Assembly: GCA_964618895.1 (NCBI GenBank)
Contig: CAZUDO010000113.1
Location: forward strand, 1-57,917
Reading direction: 5' to 3'
Length of the DNA stretch: 57,917 nt
Source of the DNA: CAZUDO01 sp964618895
GTDB taxonomy: Bacteria; Desulfobacterota; Binatia; DP-6
A program made the position numbers and the translations under genes. Shown piece after piece: positions 1 to 7,526 of this stretch. A model generated the notes under the pieces. The model did not search any database, was not told the DNA's origin, and was given only the letters and a program-made list of their open reading frames with translations. Numbering within the stretch: position 1 is the stretch's first letter; each line of letters opens with the position of its first letter.

Positions 1-1
1 G

Positions 2-367
2 CGGAAGCGCCTCGCGGAGTTTCAGCGCGTGACGTTGACACCGAGAGAGGTCAGGATGATCCGGGAACGGAGCGGCCTTTCCCAAGCGGCGTTCGCGAAC
101 CGCTACGGTCTCAACCTGCGGACCCTGCAAGACTGGGAGCAGGGACGAACACAGCCGGACGGGCCGGCGCGCGCCTATCTGCTTGTCATCGACCACGAGC
201 CGCGCGCTATCGAACGGACCCTTGCCGCGGTGAGAAAGGCGACAGCCCGCCGCGATGACGGTCGCTCGGGTGGTGGTCAACGACGACGAAGCACCAAGGC
301 TGGCTGCCGGCCGCGGAGCGCACTCCAGACAGCGAGGATCCTGACGGCCTCATCCCCGATGACGTAG
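2..367 (+). CDS. HTH (XRE/HigA-like) antitoxin-type regulator, 5' truncated by window edge
   Basis: The reading frame is open to the left edge, so the start lies outside the window; a GTG at 29 is only an internal candidate. Residues after it (LTPREVRMIRERSGLSQAAF, then a second helix with TLQDWEQGRTQPDGPARAYL) form a Cro/C1-type helix-turn-helix as in HigA/NadS-like antitoxins. The final 40 or so residues are low-complexity Arg/Gly/Ser-rich and overlap the convergent toxin gene on the other strand, so the natural stop may have been lost and the frame reads through. A partner toxin would be expected left of the window. The HTH fold is clear; the antitoxin role is inference. Confidence 0.7.
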   Translation, partial: RKRLAEFQRVTLTPREVRMIRERSGLSQAAFANRYGLNLRTLQDWEQGRTQPDGPARAYLLVIDHEPRAIERTLAAVRKATARRDDGRSGGGQRRRSTKAGCRPRSALQTARILTASSPMT

Positions 368-591
368 TACACGTGGTAGCGTGTGGAGCGCAGCAGCACA
401 CGCCGAAGTTGTGGAATACCTCGGTGTCGGTACGGTCGGCCCATTTCGGGCGCCACTTCGAGCAACGACAGGGACGCTGAGAGCTCCTCGCCGAACAGGC
501 CGGCGGCAGCGGGGCGATTCTCCCGCCACCAGTTGTCGATGCAATGGGCGTCGTCCCGAGCGGCAGGCGTCAGGACGACCTTGCGCTTCAC
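277..591 (-). CDS. RelE/ParE-family toxin
   Basis: A 104-residue basic protein with the ParE/RelE fold pattern: N-terminal KVVLTPAARDDAHCIDNWW helix region, central PEMGRPYRHRGIPQLRR, and the terminal strand pair YHVYYVIGDEAVRILAVWSA. Family members inhibit DNA gyrase (ParE) or cleave mRNA (RelE); which applies here cannot be read from sequence. Its ATG overlaps the stop of the upstream antitoxin gene by four bases (588-591), typical of translationally coupled toxin-antitoxin pairs. The 3' end overlaps the convergent HTH gene. Length is normal for the family. Confidence 0.85.
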   Translation of the reverse strand: MKRKVVLTPAARDDAHCIDNWWRENRPAAAGLFGEELSASLSLLEVAPEMGRPYRHRGIPQLRRVLLRSTRYHVYYVIGDEAVRILAVWSALRGRQPALVLRRR

Positions 592-815
592 GACTTCTCG
601 CGCAGCTCAGCGAGGACATCCTCGGCGGGGATAAGCTCGCCTCGGCGAGCCGCTTCCCATGACGATTCCAGGTGCGCGTGCAGGGTTGCCCGCTCCGTCG
701 CGTCGAGATCGTCGCCCTCGTCGTCGACCACGAGGTCGAGGACGGTTCCATCCGGCAGGGTCGTGGGCTCATCTACGACGAGACGCCCGTCTTTGACGAC
801 TGCGCGGAGAGACAT
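588..815 (-). CDS. Antitoxin of the ParE-type pair
   Basis: A 75-residue acidic protein beginning MSLRAVVKDGRLVVDEPTTL. The N-terminal half has the short beta pattern of small antitoxins, with a PDGTVLDLVVDDEGDDLD segment; the C-terminal helix (HLESSWEAARRGELIPAEDV) matches the wrapping helix that blocks ParE/RelE toxins. It lies directly upstream of the toxin with a four-base overlap, the usual antitoxin-first order. The frame stays open upstream to about 1430, but that extension is Arg/Pro-rich shadow sequence, so ATG at 815 was chosen. Family assignment (Phd/AbrB/DUF104-like versus ParD-like) is uncertain; partner status rests on position. Confidence 0.8.
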   Translation of the reverse strand: MSLRAVVKDGRLVVDEPTTLPDGTVLDLVVDDEGDDLDATERATLHAHLESSWEAARRGELIPAEDVLAELREKS

Positions 816-1428
816 GACCGCACTGTACCGGGGGTGAGGACATCTGCCAAGCCAGCGGAGATGCGGCCGGTCGCGAAGGCCAGGACCCAGCCACAGGTTG
901 AACACGGGCACCCTTTGTTGCTCTGCCCCACGGCCCGCCCTCGTGCGGAAGGGACCATGGCGCGCCGCGTCATTGTCGGCTTCCGCCCAAATCGCGACAC
1001 CGACCGGCAGCGGCGGGAGCCGTCTGTTGCCATCCGGCTCCTCCCCATTGCATTGGCACAGCTCACCGGCCGTCAAGACCGCCCGGCGCAACGCCGGTCC
1101 TTTTGCCTTGTCCCCACCACCGATGCGAGAGTAGACGAGGTACCCCCTACAACGCGGCAGCCAGCCCTTGGCGACGGGTTTTCCGCAAAATTGAAGCGTT
1201 GCTCCTGGGTCGAATGATCGGGCACGGGGGGCGATTGCGATACGCTGTTCGCCCGGCGATCCAAACGGAAGACAAGCGGAAGAGATACGCCACACACTGC
1301 CCGCGCGGCGACCAGATTCAGGACGAGGTTCCGCCGGAAATTCCGACCGACCTTTTCCCGGATTTTCGGCCGGAAGCGGGCAACGTCGGACCGGTGGCGC
1401 CCGGCGGTAACGATAGAGAGGATTGATC
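816..1428. other. Intergenic stretch, no gene recognised
   Basis: About 610 bases between the toxin-antitoxin pair and the thioesterase gene. Frames on both strands give only Arg/Pro/Ser-rich translations with no recognisable domain. An AGAGAGGA ribosome-binding site at 1415-1422 belongs to the following gene. No strong hairpin or repeat was seen. Confidence 0.5.
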
Positions 1429-1911
1429 ATGGCTCGCTGGGGTGAGAGATTGGATGCAATCGTCGCCGGGACAGTCGGGTCAAAGCCCCCTATGGCGGAG
1501 ACTCTCGGGCTCCCTCAACTCAAGGGTTGGCTGCCAGGGCGAGTCTGGTTGCAGTGGACGGTTGATCCAAAGGTGTTTCACGGTGGCGGCGCAGTCTTCG
1601 GCGGATTCCTCGCGGCGCTCGCGGACCAAGCGCTCGGTCTCGCAACGATGTCCGTTTTGGAGGAGGGAGAGGCCTTCACGACGTCGGATCTGCGGGTTTC
1701 GTTCTTCCGACCGGTCGCCCGAGGGTCGTTACACATCGAAGCTCAGGTGGTTCATCGCGGACGAGGCATGGTCCAGGTGGAGGTCGTCCTTACCCGGGAT
1801 GACGGAAAGCTAGCTGGAAAAGCCACGGCAACTCAGGTGATCACACAGGTGCCATCAGGTACTAGTGACAAAGCAATCGCGAAAGTGAGCGCTTCACGCG
1901 AGGGGGCTTGA
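1429..1911 (+). CDS. PaaI-family hotdog thioesterase
   Basis: A single hotdog-fold domain of 160 residues. The diagnostic segment is FHGGGAVFGGFLAALADQAL, the hotdog central helix with its acidic residue (D of LADQAL), followed by TSDLRVSFFRPVARGSLHIE and a final strand with KATATQVI. Such enzymes hydrolyse acyl-CoA thioesters in the cytoplasm; substrate cannot be predicted. The start is ATG 1429, six bases after AGAGAGGA, rather than the in-frame TTG at 1423. It stands alone between non-coding stretches. Confidence 0.82.
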   Translation: MARWGERLDAIVAGTVGSKPPMAETLGLPQLKGWLPGRVWLQWTVDPKVFHGGGAVFGGFLAALADQALGLATMSVLEEGEAFTTSDLRVSFFRPVARGSLHIEAQVVHRGRGMVQVEVVLTRDDGKLAGKATATQVITQVPSGTSDKAIAKVSASREGA

Positions 1912-2225
1912 CCCCGAAGTGCTCCCAACTCGGCGTTCGGAGTCGCTGAGCAGGGGCCAGCCCCGGTTGCCCGCGAGGATCGATCCGCTCGACGTGTCGC
2001 CTGCTATGATGACGCCGCAGCCCAGAAAATCCAGCTACTTGCAGGGGCTGCGGCGACCGACACTTTGTCGCCATCCTTGGGTAGTTGCGACACGTGCCCG
2101 TAGCGGAACCGGGGCTATCCCCGTCAGGCTGACAGTTCAGGGAACGGGCCATCCGGGAACTCCCGACCCGGTCAGCAGCCTCCCTCGGGGGGCTCTGCCG
2201 TGTCCCGGCGCAGCAGTCCTCGGCC
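1912..2225. other. Intergenic stretch with consecutive hairpins
   Basis: 314 bases without a convincing gene. It holds an 11-bp perfect inverted repeat (2013-2023 with 2045-2055), an overlapping alternative pair GGCGAC/GTCGCC (2052-2057 with 2067-2072), GGGGCTATCCCC at about 2111-2122 and GTCAGGCTGAC just after it. The run of inverted repeats looks like a degraded mobile element or a structured RNA, but I cannot name it. Confidence 0.45.
2013..2055. repeat. 11-bp perfect inverted repeat, 21-nt loop
   Basis: CGCCGCAGCCC at 2013-2023 pairs exactly with GGGCTGCGGCG at 2045-2055. The right arm is shared with a second possible stem (2052-2072), so two folds exclude one another. There is no T tract, so it is not an obvious terminator for the thioesterase gene. 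Confidence 0.6.
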
Positions 2226-2828
2226 TCACACCGGCCCTCCTGCCGCGTCACGGTCCAGATGCGCCGTGCAGTCGAGCACGCGCACCTCGCGATACGGTGG
2301 CCCCACGATCTCGCTGAGCGACGTGTTCCCCCAGCGCATGGTCACCGTCGCGCCGGCGGGGAGATCCAGGTGGCGGATGGCGATGGCGTGGCAGACGAGG
2401 CCGTGCGTGACCACGACCAGGTCCGCGCTCGTGCCTGCGGCCGCCGCGCACACCCGCCGCCAGGCTTCATCGACGCGGGCATGGAACGCGACCCAGGTCT
2501 CGCCGTTCGGCGGGGCGTAGTCGGGGCCGAAGATGTCGTTGGCGAGGTCGGCGTACGGCGCACCGCGTACGTCGCCGTAGTCGCGCTCGCGCAGGCCCGG
2601 ATCGAAGACGACCGGGGCGGCGAGCGTCTGGTGGAGGATGTCGGCGGTGGTCGCCGCGCGCGCCAGATCGCTCGCCAGGATCGCACCCACGGCCCGGCCG
2701 GCGAGGCGGGCGGCCAGGCGCCGGGCCTGCTCAAGGCCGCGGGCGCTGAGCGGCACGTCCGGTAGCTGCACGACGCGGGCGGCGTTGGCGGTGGTCTCGG
2801 CGTGGCGGACGAGCAGGATGGCGTTCAG
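2226..2828 (-). CDS. Histidine phosphatase family protein, probable CTG start
   Basis: Phosphoglycerate-mutase-like phosphatase of about 200 residues. The catalytic RH motif is in NAILLVRHAETTANAARVVQ, followed by PLSARGLEQARRLA, SDLARAATTADIL, LRERDYGDVRG and the second catalytic histidine in VVVTHGLVCHA. The first ATG/GTG/TTG in frame is GTG at 2771, which would remove the RHAE motif. An in-frame TGA lies about 12 codons before the motif, and between them the only plausible initiator is CTG at 2828 (giving MNAILLVRHAE). Substrate is unknown; family members dephosphorylate small phosphoesters. It is divergent from the propeller gene at 2883. Confidence 0.85.
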   Translation of the reverse strand: MNAILLVRHAETTANAARVVQLPDVPLSARGLEQARRLAARLAGRAVGAILASDLARAATTADILHQTLAAPVVFDPGLRERDYGDVRGAPYADLANDIFGPDYAPPNGETWVAFHARVDEAWRRVCAAAAGTSADLVVVTHGLVCHAIAIRHLDLPAGATVTMRWGNTSLSEIVGPPYREVRVLDCTAHLDRDAAGGPV

Positions 2829-2882
2829 GCGGCCTTCGCTATCCTCTGGTCGGCGGCGGCGTCAATTGGTAGGGATGCGCCC

Positions 2883-3746
2883 ATGCGTGCACTCCCCCTG
2901 TTGGCGTTGATCCTCCTGGCTCCTTTGTTCACGCAGGCCAATCCGCCGCTCGCGACCGGGCCGGTCGCCCTGTTCGCGACCGGTATCCCGGGGCCCGAAG
3001 GGCTCGCCTTCGACAACACGGGGCTCCTGTACGTCGGTACCTCGACCGGGCACATCCTGGTGTTCACACCCGACGGCAACTCGACCGTGCTGGCCGACGT
3101 GGGCGACCCGCTGGCGGGCGTGACCGTACGCCGGAACGGCCACGTCCTGGCGGCGGCGTTTGGCGCCGGACGGGTGTGGAGCGTCGATCCGGGCGGCGCG
3201 GCGAGCGTGCTCGCGAGTGGCATCACCGGGGTCAACTTCGTGGCCGAGACGCGCCGCGGGCAGGTCTTCGCCAGCGTCTCCGGCGCCGGGAACATCGTCG
3301 ACATCGCCTCCGGCACGCCGGTGGTACGGGCGTCGGGACTGACCTTCCCGAACGGGCTCGCCATCGGCCCGGACCGCTATCTGTACGTAGCGGAGACCTT
3401 CGCGAGCCGCATCTCCCGCCTGCCGCTCGCCAAGGACGGGACCCTCGGCGCTGCCGAGGTGTACGCCACCGGGACGCCGGCGGCCGACGGCATCGCCTTC
3501 GACCGCCACGGCAACCTGCTGGTGGTAGGCGGCGACCAGGTGCTGGTCGTCGACCGCGGCACGCGCGCGGCGGCACCGCTGGTCACCGACCCGCTGGTCG
3601 ACTGGCCGGCGAACATCGCCTTCGGCCGCGGGCACGGGTTCCCGCGCCGGAACGTCTACCTGGTGAACTACGGCCTCCCGCTCGGCAGCGGCCGGACCGT
3701 TGCCCGCCTCGGCTACAACCACGCCGGCGCCCGCCTGGTGCGGTGA
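2883..3746 (+). CDS. Exported SMP-30/NHL-type beta-propeller protein
   Basis: 287 residues from ATG 2883. Residues 1-20 (RALPLLALILLAPLFTQA) form a signal peptide. The rest repeats propeller blades of the SMP-30/gluconolactonase or NHL type: GIPGPEGLAFDNTGLLYVG, HILVFTPDGNSTVLADV, FPNGLAIGPDRYLYVAET and ADGIAFDRHGNLLVVGGD. Related proteins are sugar lactonases or scaffolds; metal-binding residues could not be confirmed, so an enzymatic role is open. It is divergent from the phosphatase gene with about 54 bases between starts. Confidence 0.8.
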   Translation: MRALPLLALILLAPLFTQANPPLATGPVALFATGIPGPEGLAFDNTGLLYVGTSTGHILVFTPDGNSTVLADVGDPLAGVTVRRNGHVLAAAFGAGRVWSVDPGGAASVLASGITGVNFVAETRRGQVFASVSGAGNIVDIASGTPVVRASGLTFPNGLAIGPDRYLYVAETFASRISRLPLAKDGTLGAAEVYATGTPAADGIAFDRHGNLLVVGGDQVLVVDRGTRAAAPLVTDPLVDWPANIAFGRGHGFPRRNVYLVNYGLPLGSGRTVARLGYNHAGARLVR

Positions 3747-3897
3747 GGCGGACGGCCCGGTCCTGACTGCCCGCGCGAGCGGGAGCGGGGGGCGCCGCCG
3801 ACGAGGCGGGAGTCCGGCGAGGGTCCGCGCCGGGCTCATGACTCTTCCGGGTTTCGGGTGGGTACGTCGCTTCGACCGACCGCCGACCGTACCTCGG

Positions 3898-4554
3898 TCA
3901 CGGACCGCTGGGGGCCTCGTCGACCCGGAGGCGGCCGTGCCGGAGCCAGCCCACCCGCGCTAACCAGGTGTGGGGGGGCCGGACCGGCGAGGGGCCGGGC
4001 GGCGGCGACGGGGGCGTCCGCCAGCCGGGGAACCACGCCGCGGACGAGCACGGATCCGTCCCGCGCACGCCAGGAATGTGCTTCGCAAAATTTTGGAGCA
4101 CATACACGAACGCAGCCCGGACCTCGCGTGGCGACGCGAGCCGCCGCGCATGATAGCGGTCCCCCCACACGCGGCCGTGGCGCCCGTACGCCCGGTTCAC
4201 CGCCTTGGCGACGCGAATCATGAGGCCCTGCACGCCGCGGACGAAGCGCGCCGGGGCGTCGGCTTCGACCACGAGGTGGACGTGGTCCCGTTGGGCACTG
4301 AACTGCAAGATGCGAAAGCCGGCGGCCGAGGACGCGCCCAGGGCCGTGCGCAGCGCGCCGAACACCCGCGCGCCCCGGAGGGACGGCACGCCCGCGGCCG
4401 CGCGCAGGGTGACATGCACCGGGCAGTGCCGATCGTGCGGCGGGCGCGGGCGATGGGGCACGCCGCGCCGGCCGGGGGTGGGCGGCCGGCCTGCCCCGCG
4501 GCGCGCGCCACCCCAGGAGCGGAAGGTGAAGGTTGTTTGCACCGGGCGTGCCAT
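3898..4554 (-). CDS. IS200-like / REP-associated Y1 transposase (RAYT-type)
   Basis: A 218-residue Y1-transposase-fold protein. The HUH metal-binding motif is HVHLVVEAD, preceded by GFRILQFSAQRD; the candidate catalytic tyrosine lies downstream in the RVWGDRYHARRL to AAFVYVLQNFAKH segment. The C-terminal tail with TWLARVGWLRHGRLRVDEAP is typical of stand-alone IS200-like transposases in proteobacteria that are usually called REP-associated. Such enzymes cut single-stranded DNA hairpins. No flanking IS ends are obvious, but a GTAG followed by a short palindrome lies just upstream (4574-4590). It may be domesticated. The start is ATG 4554. Confidence 0.85.
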   Translation of the reverse strand: MARPVQTTFTFRSWGGARRGAGRPPTPGRRGVPHRPRPPHDRHCPVHVTLRAAAGVPSLRGARVFGALRTALGASSAAGFRILQFSAQRDHVHLVVEADAPARFVRGVQGLMIRVAKAVNRAYGRHGRVWGDRYHARRLASPREVRAAFVYVLQNFAKHIPGVRGTDPCSSAAWFPGWRTPPSPPPGPSPVRPPHTWLARVGWLRHGRLRVDEAPSGP

Positions 4555-4573
4555 CTCGAATCGGGCACATATT

Positions 4574-4590
4574 GTAGCAAGCTTGCTTCC
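4574..4590. repeat. GTAG plus palindrome next to the Y1 transposase
   Basis: GTAG at 4574-4577 is followed by CAAGCTTG; the larger AGCAAGCTTGCT (4576-4587) is a perfect 12-bp palindrome, about 20 bases upstream of the transposase start. A GTAG/GGAG tetranucleotide beside a palindrome is the known recognition layout for RAYT enzymes. The palindrome is short, so this may be chance. Confidence 0.35.
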
Positions 4591-4737
4591 ATGTCAATCG
4601 CCGTCCGGCATCGCCCGGGCTCGTAGGTAGATCCCTCGAGCCCTGCGCGGGAGCTCGCGTCGCCGCCGGCGTCCGCTTGGCCGCCCACACGGAATCCGGA
4701 AGAACTCGATGAGCCGCGAAGGCCCGCGCACCGTGCC

Positions 4738-6867
4738 TCAGTCGGGCCGCACGAACAGCGGCCCGTCGGCGTTGTCTGCCGCCACATTGTCCCCGATCGG
4801 CGCCTGCACGCCCGCCGCCGCCGCGAAATCGTCGCCTGTGCTGCGGCGGACGAACATGCCGTACTTGCCGTTCGCCGTGAGCGTGTTGCCGCTGACCAGG
4901 GTGGCCACGGTCTGGTCGGTCTTCAGGCCGTCGTCGTGGTTGGTCGCGCACAGGTTGCCGGCGATCTGCCCGCCCACGGCGCCGTCGAGTGCGATGCCCG
5001 CGCCGAGGTTCATGGTGCTGCGGTTGCCGAGCACCAGCGCGTCGGTGGTCTCGGTGAGCAGTACCCCGTCCTCGACGTTGTCGGCGAGCGTGCTCGCCTC
5101 GACCCGCGCCCCCTGAGCGGACACGAGCGACACCCCGGCGCCGCCGTTGCCGACCAGTGCGCTGTCGGCGCACACCGCGCCCGTGGTGGCGCCGACGAGC
5201 ACTCCGTCGCCGCCGTTCTCGACGGCGGCGCTGCGCAGGATCTGCGCGCCCGGGCCCGACACCAGCACGCCCGCGCCCTGGTTCCGCCAGGCGCGACTGT
5301 CGGCCACCAGGGCCGAGTCGGCCTCGAGCGCGAACCCGCTGCCGCCGCCGACCGCACCCAGGCCGCGGAGCGTGACATTGGCGGCGGTGACGCGGACGAC
5401 CGGGGCCGTGCCGTCTCCCTGCAGGACGGTGGTGGCGGCGTCCTCGCCGCGGAGCGTGAGGGCGCGGGTGATGGTCAGCGTTTCGCGATAGCGTCCGGGC
5501 TTGACGGCGATGGTGATGGTGCCGTCGAGGTTGCGATCGGTGGCGCTGGCGATGGCGGCCTGGAGGGTCGGGGTGGCGTCGGTCGGGACGGTCAAGTCGG
5601 GGCGGGCGTTCAGGCGGGCGTCGACGGTGCACGCGAGCCGGTCCACCACCGCGCCGTCGCGCTCGATAGTGACCGTGTGGGCGCTGCCGTCGGCGGTGCC
5701 GGAGCGGGCGCTGACGCTGACCCGCAGCCCGGCCGCGGTCGGCGAGACGCCGTCTATGGTGGCGCGGCCCGGCCGGATGCGGATGTCTGACGGTGCGCTC
5801 GCGTGCAGGGTGACCACGAACCCGGGCGGCGGATCGGCCGGATTCCCCCAGCGGTCGGTGGCGAACAGACGCAGCCGGCGCTTGGCGTTTCGGCCGTGGC
5901 TCGCCAGCACCACGTCGGTCGTGGCCCCGGCGGCGATCGCCTGGCCGATGTCCGGGCGCAGGCTGGTACGGGTGGCCGGCTGCGAGTGCACGACGGCCGC
6001 GTCGACCGACGGAACGCTGCCATCGAGCGAGAGGGTGAACGCGGGGCTGTCCGGCGCGGCGGCGAAGCGGATCACCTGCTGCAGCGTGCGGTCCGGCCCC
6101 GCGGCCGAGGCGCGGTCGCGGATGAGGCGGCCGAGGTCCCGCTCGGGCAGAAAGGGCAGGGCGGTGGCGATCGCCGGGCCGGTGGGCACGGCGCCCTCGA
6201 AGAAACCGGCGTCGAACGGGCCCGTGAGCGCCATGCCGGCGAGTAACACGGTGAGGCCGCCCTGACTGGGGGGCAAGCCGGCGCGCACGGCGATCTGCCC
6301 GCGCGCGACGCCGCCGGCGAACAGCGCCAGGCCACGGCCGACGGGCTCGAGCTCGCGCAGCTCCAGGTGGTCGTCGCCGGGGCCGTCGAGCGCCGACGGA
6401 CCGATGACGCCGTCGCCGTCCAGGTCCGGGAACGCGGCCACGACCACCGGCAGGCCGTTCATGTCGGCGGCCGCCAGGAGCTGGCCGGCCGGCGCGGTGG
6501 CGCCGGTGGCCCCGTTCGAGAGGAAGGCGGTGAACGCGATCGGGCTGCCCCCGGCGCTCACCGGGCCGGCGACGCCGACCGGGCGCGCGCCGGCAGCGGT
6601 CGGGGCGGGGAGGGTGGCGGTTGCGGGCGGCGAGCCGCTGCGCACGACCAGGTCGATGTCGCCGATGCGGCTGGCATCGACGATGTCGTCCGCCGTCCCC
6701 AGGCGCCCGTCCGGCCCTGCCTGCACGAGCGGGAACCCGGGCAGGATCTCGTATGGGGCACCGGACCCGTCGACGGGATCGCCGGCGAATACCGCGCTGG
6801 CCGCGCCCGTTGTGCCGGGACTGCCGGCGCCCAGGCACAGGGCGATCAGGAAGATCGCCTGCCTCAC
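4738..6867 (-). CDS. Exported right-handed beta-helix protein
   Basis: 709 residues. Residues 1-23 (RQAIFLIALCLGAGSPGTTGAA) are a signal peptide. The middle holds Ig-like/adhesin segments, such as ATIDGVSPTAAGLRVSVSA. The C-terminal third is a parallel beta-helix of the NosD/pectate-lyase type: LQAAIASATDRNLDGTITIA opens it, then rungs such as VRVTAANVTLRGLGAVGGGS, GVLVSGPGAQILRSAAVENG and GAVCADSALVGNGGAGVSLV. No catalytic residues are evident, so it may be a surface or adhesive protein. It follows the small exported protein gene with a four-base overlap (6864-6867), so the two are probably co-expressed. Confidence 0.82.
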   Translation of the reverse strand: MRQAIFLIALCLGAGSPGTTGAASAVFAGDPVDGSGAPYEILPGFPLVQAGPDGRLGTADDIVDASRIGDIDLVVRSGSPPATATLPAPTAAGARPVGVAGPVSAGGSPIAFTAFLSNGATGATAPAGQLLAAADMNGLPVVVAAFPDLDGDGVIGPSALDGPGDDHLELRELEPVGRGLALFAGGVARGQIAVRAGLPPSQGGLTVLLAGMALTGPFDAGFFEGAVPTGPAIATALPFLPERDLGRLIRDRASAAGPDRTLQQVIRFAAAPDSPAFTLSLDGSVPSVDAAVVHSQPATRTSLRPDIGQAIAAGATTDVVLASHGRNAKRRLRLFATDRWGNPADPPPGFVVTLHASAPSDIRIRPGRATIDGVSPTAAGLRVSVSARSGTADGSAHTVTIERDGAVVDRLACTVDARLNARPDLTVPTDATPTLQAAIASATDRNLDGTITIAVKPGRYRETLTITRALTLRGEDAATTVLQGDGTAPVVRVTAANVTLRGLGAVGGGSGFALEADSALVADSRAWRNQGAGVLVSGPGAQILRSAAVENGGDGVLVGATTGAVCADSALVGNGGAGVSLVSAQGARVEASTLADNVEDGVLLTETTDALVLGNRSTMNLGAGIALDGAVGGQIAGNLCATNHDDGLKTDQTVATLVSGNTLTANGKYGMFVRRSTGDDFAAAAGVQAPIGDNVAADNADGPLFVRPD

Positions 6868-7343
6868 AGGCCGAACCCCAGACGGTTGCTGGCCAGGGCG
6901 TGGTCGTCGTACGTGCCGACCACTTGGGCGGTGGCGCTCCCGGTCGAGAAGCCGGGCGGCAGGACGAGGACGATCGCGCGCGCGGCGACGCCCACCACGC
7001 CGGGACCGGGGGCGGACTGCTCCGGGCCGCCACCGACGCTGGTGAACACGTTGCCCGCCAGGTCGAAGCGGGCGGTCAGCGCGCCCTGCTGCACCAGGAT
7101 GCCGAGCGGGAAGTCGAGCTGCACGGCGTCGGCCAGGCTGAACGAGCCCTCCAGGTGGAGCGAAACCGTCCCTGTCGACGAGCGCTCGACGGTGACCCGC
7201 ATGAGGGCGAGCTGCGGCTCGGTGAAGGCCGCCTGCACGCGCATCGGGAAGAGCAACAGGAAGGCGAGGTGCGGCAAAACACGCAGGGTGCGCGAAGAGC
7301 GCCAGCAGCCAGCGCCGGAATCGCCGGATTTACGAACCTTCAT
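6864..7343 (-). CDS. Small exported protein of unknown function
   Basis: 159 residues from ATG 7343. A signal peptide (LRVLPHLAFLLLFPMRVQA) is followed by a beta-rich domain with alternating hydrophobic residues (MRVTVERSSTGTVSLHLEGS) and no cysteines in the mature part. No family recognised. It precedes and overlaps the beta-helix gene by four bases, suggesting a shared export or surface role. The frame stays open further upstream across the opposite-strand PII gene, but that extension is shadow sequence. Confidence 0.7.
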   Translation of the reverse strand: MKVRKSGDSGAGCWRSSRTLRVLPHLAFLLLFPMRVQAAFTEPQLALMRVTVERSSTGTVSLHLEGSFSLADAVQLDFPLGILVQQGALTARFDLAGNVFTSVGGGPEQSAPGPGVVGVAARAIVLVLPPGFSTGSATAQVVGTYDDHALASNRLGFGL

Positions 7344-7481
7344 CGTCTCACGCGTATCGTTAGCAAACCCGCCGCCAGCGCAGCGCCCACGGGCGGGCGC
7401 TCTGGCTGGCGCTCGTTCCGTGAGCAGCGCATGCCCCCGCGGTGGGCAGCGCGTGTGCGACGACCACCGGCAGACGGTGAT

Positions 7482-7498
7482 CCACGGCGCCGCCGTGG
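7482..7498. other. Perfect hairpin upstream of the PII gene
   Basis: CCACGGCG (7482-7489) pairs with CGCCGTGG (7491-7498) around one central base. It sits immediately before the sigma-54-like promoter and the PII start. An alternative longer-range pairing GACCACC/GGTGGTC (7462-7468 with 7497-7503) competes with it. It could be an operator or simply a GC-rich inverted repeat. Confidence 0.4.
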
Positions 7499-7514
7499 TG
7501 GTCGCATTATTGCT
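7499..7514 (+). promoter_or_regulatory. Candidate sigma-54 promoter for the PII gene
   Basis: TGGTCGCATTATTGCT has the invariant GG (-24) and GC (-12) with exactly ten bases between them and an intact TTGCT box. The first box is otherwise weak against TGGCACG. It lies 12 bases before the ATG of a PII gene, a classical sigma-54-controlled class, and would give an almost leaderless transcript. Confidence 0.4.
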
Positions 7515-7526
7515 CCGCTCGATGGC

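Noticed and set aside
588..1430. Long minus-strand frame extending the antitoxin to 280 residues
   Set aside because: Upstream of ATG 815 the translation is Arg/Pro-rich with no domain; the antitoxin is complete from 815.
2271..2771. GTG 2771 as start of the histidine phosphatase
   Set aside because: It would delete the catalytic RHAE segment and leave a truncated enzyme.
3741..3897. GC-rich gap after the propeller gene examined for a fourth hairpin element
   Set aside because: Neither box nor a long perfect inverted repeat is present.
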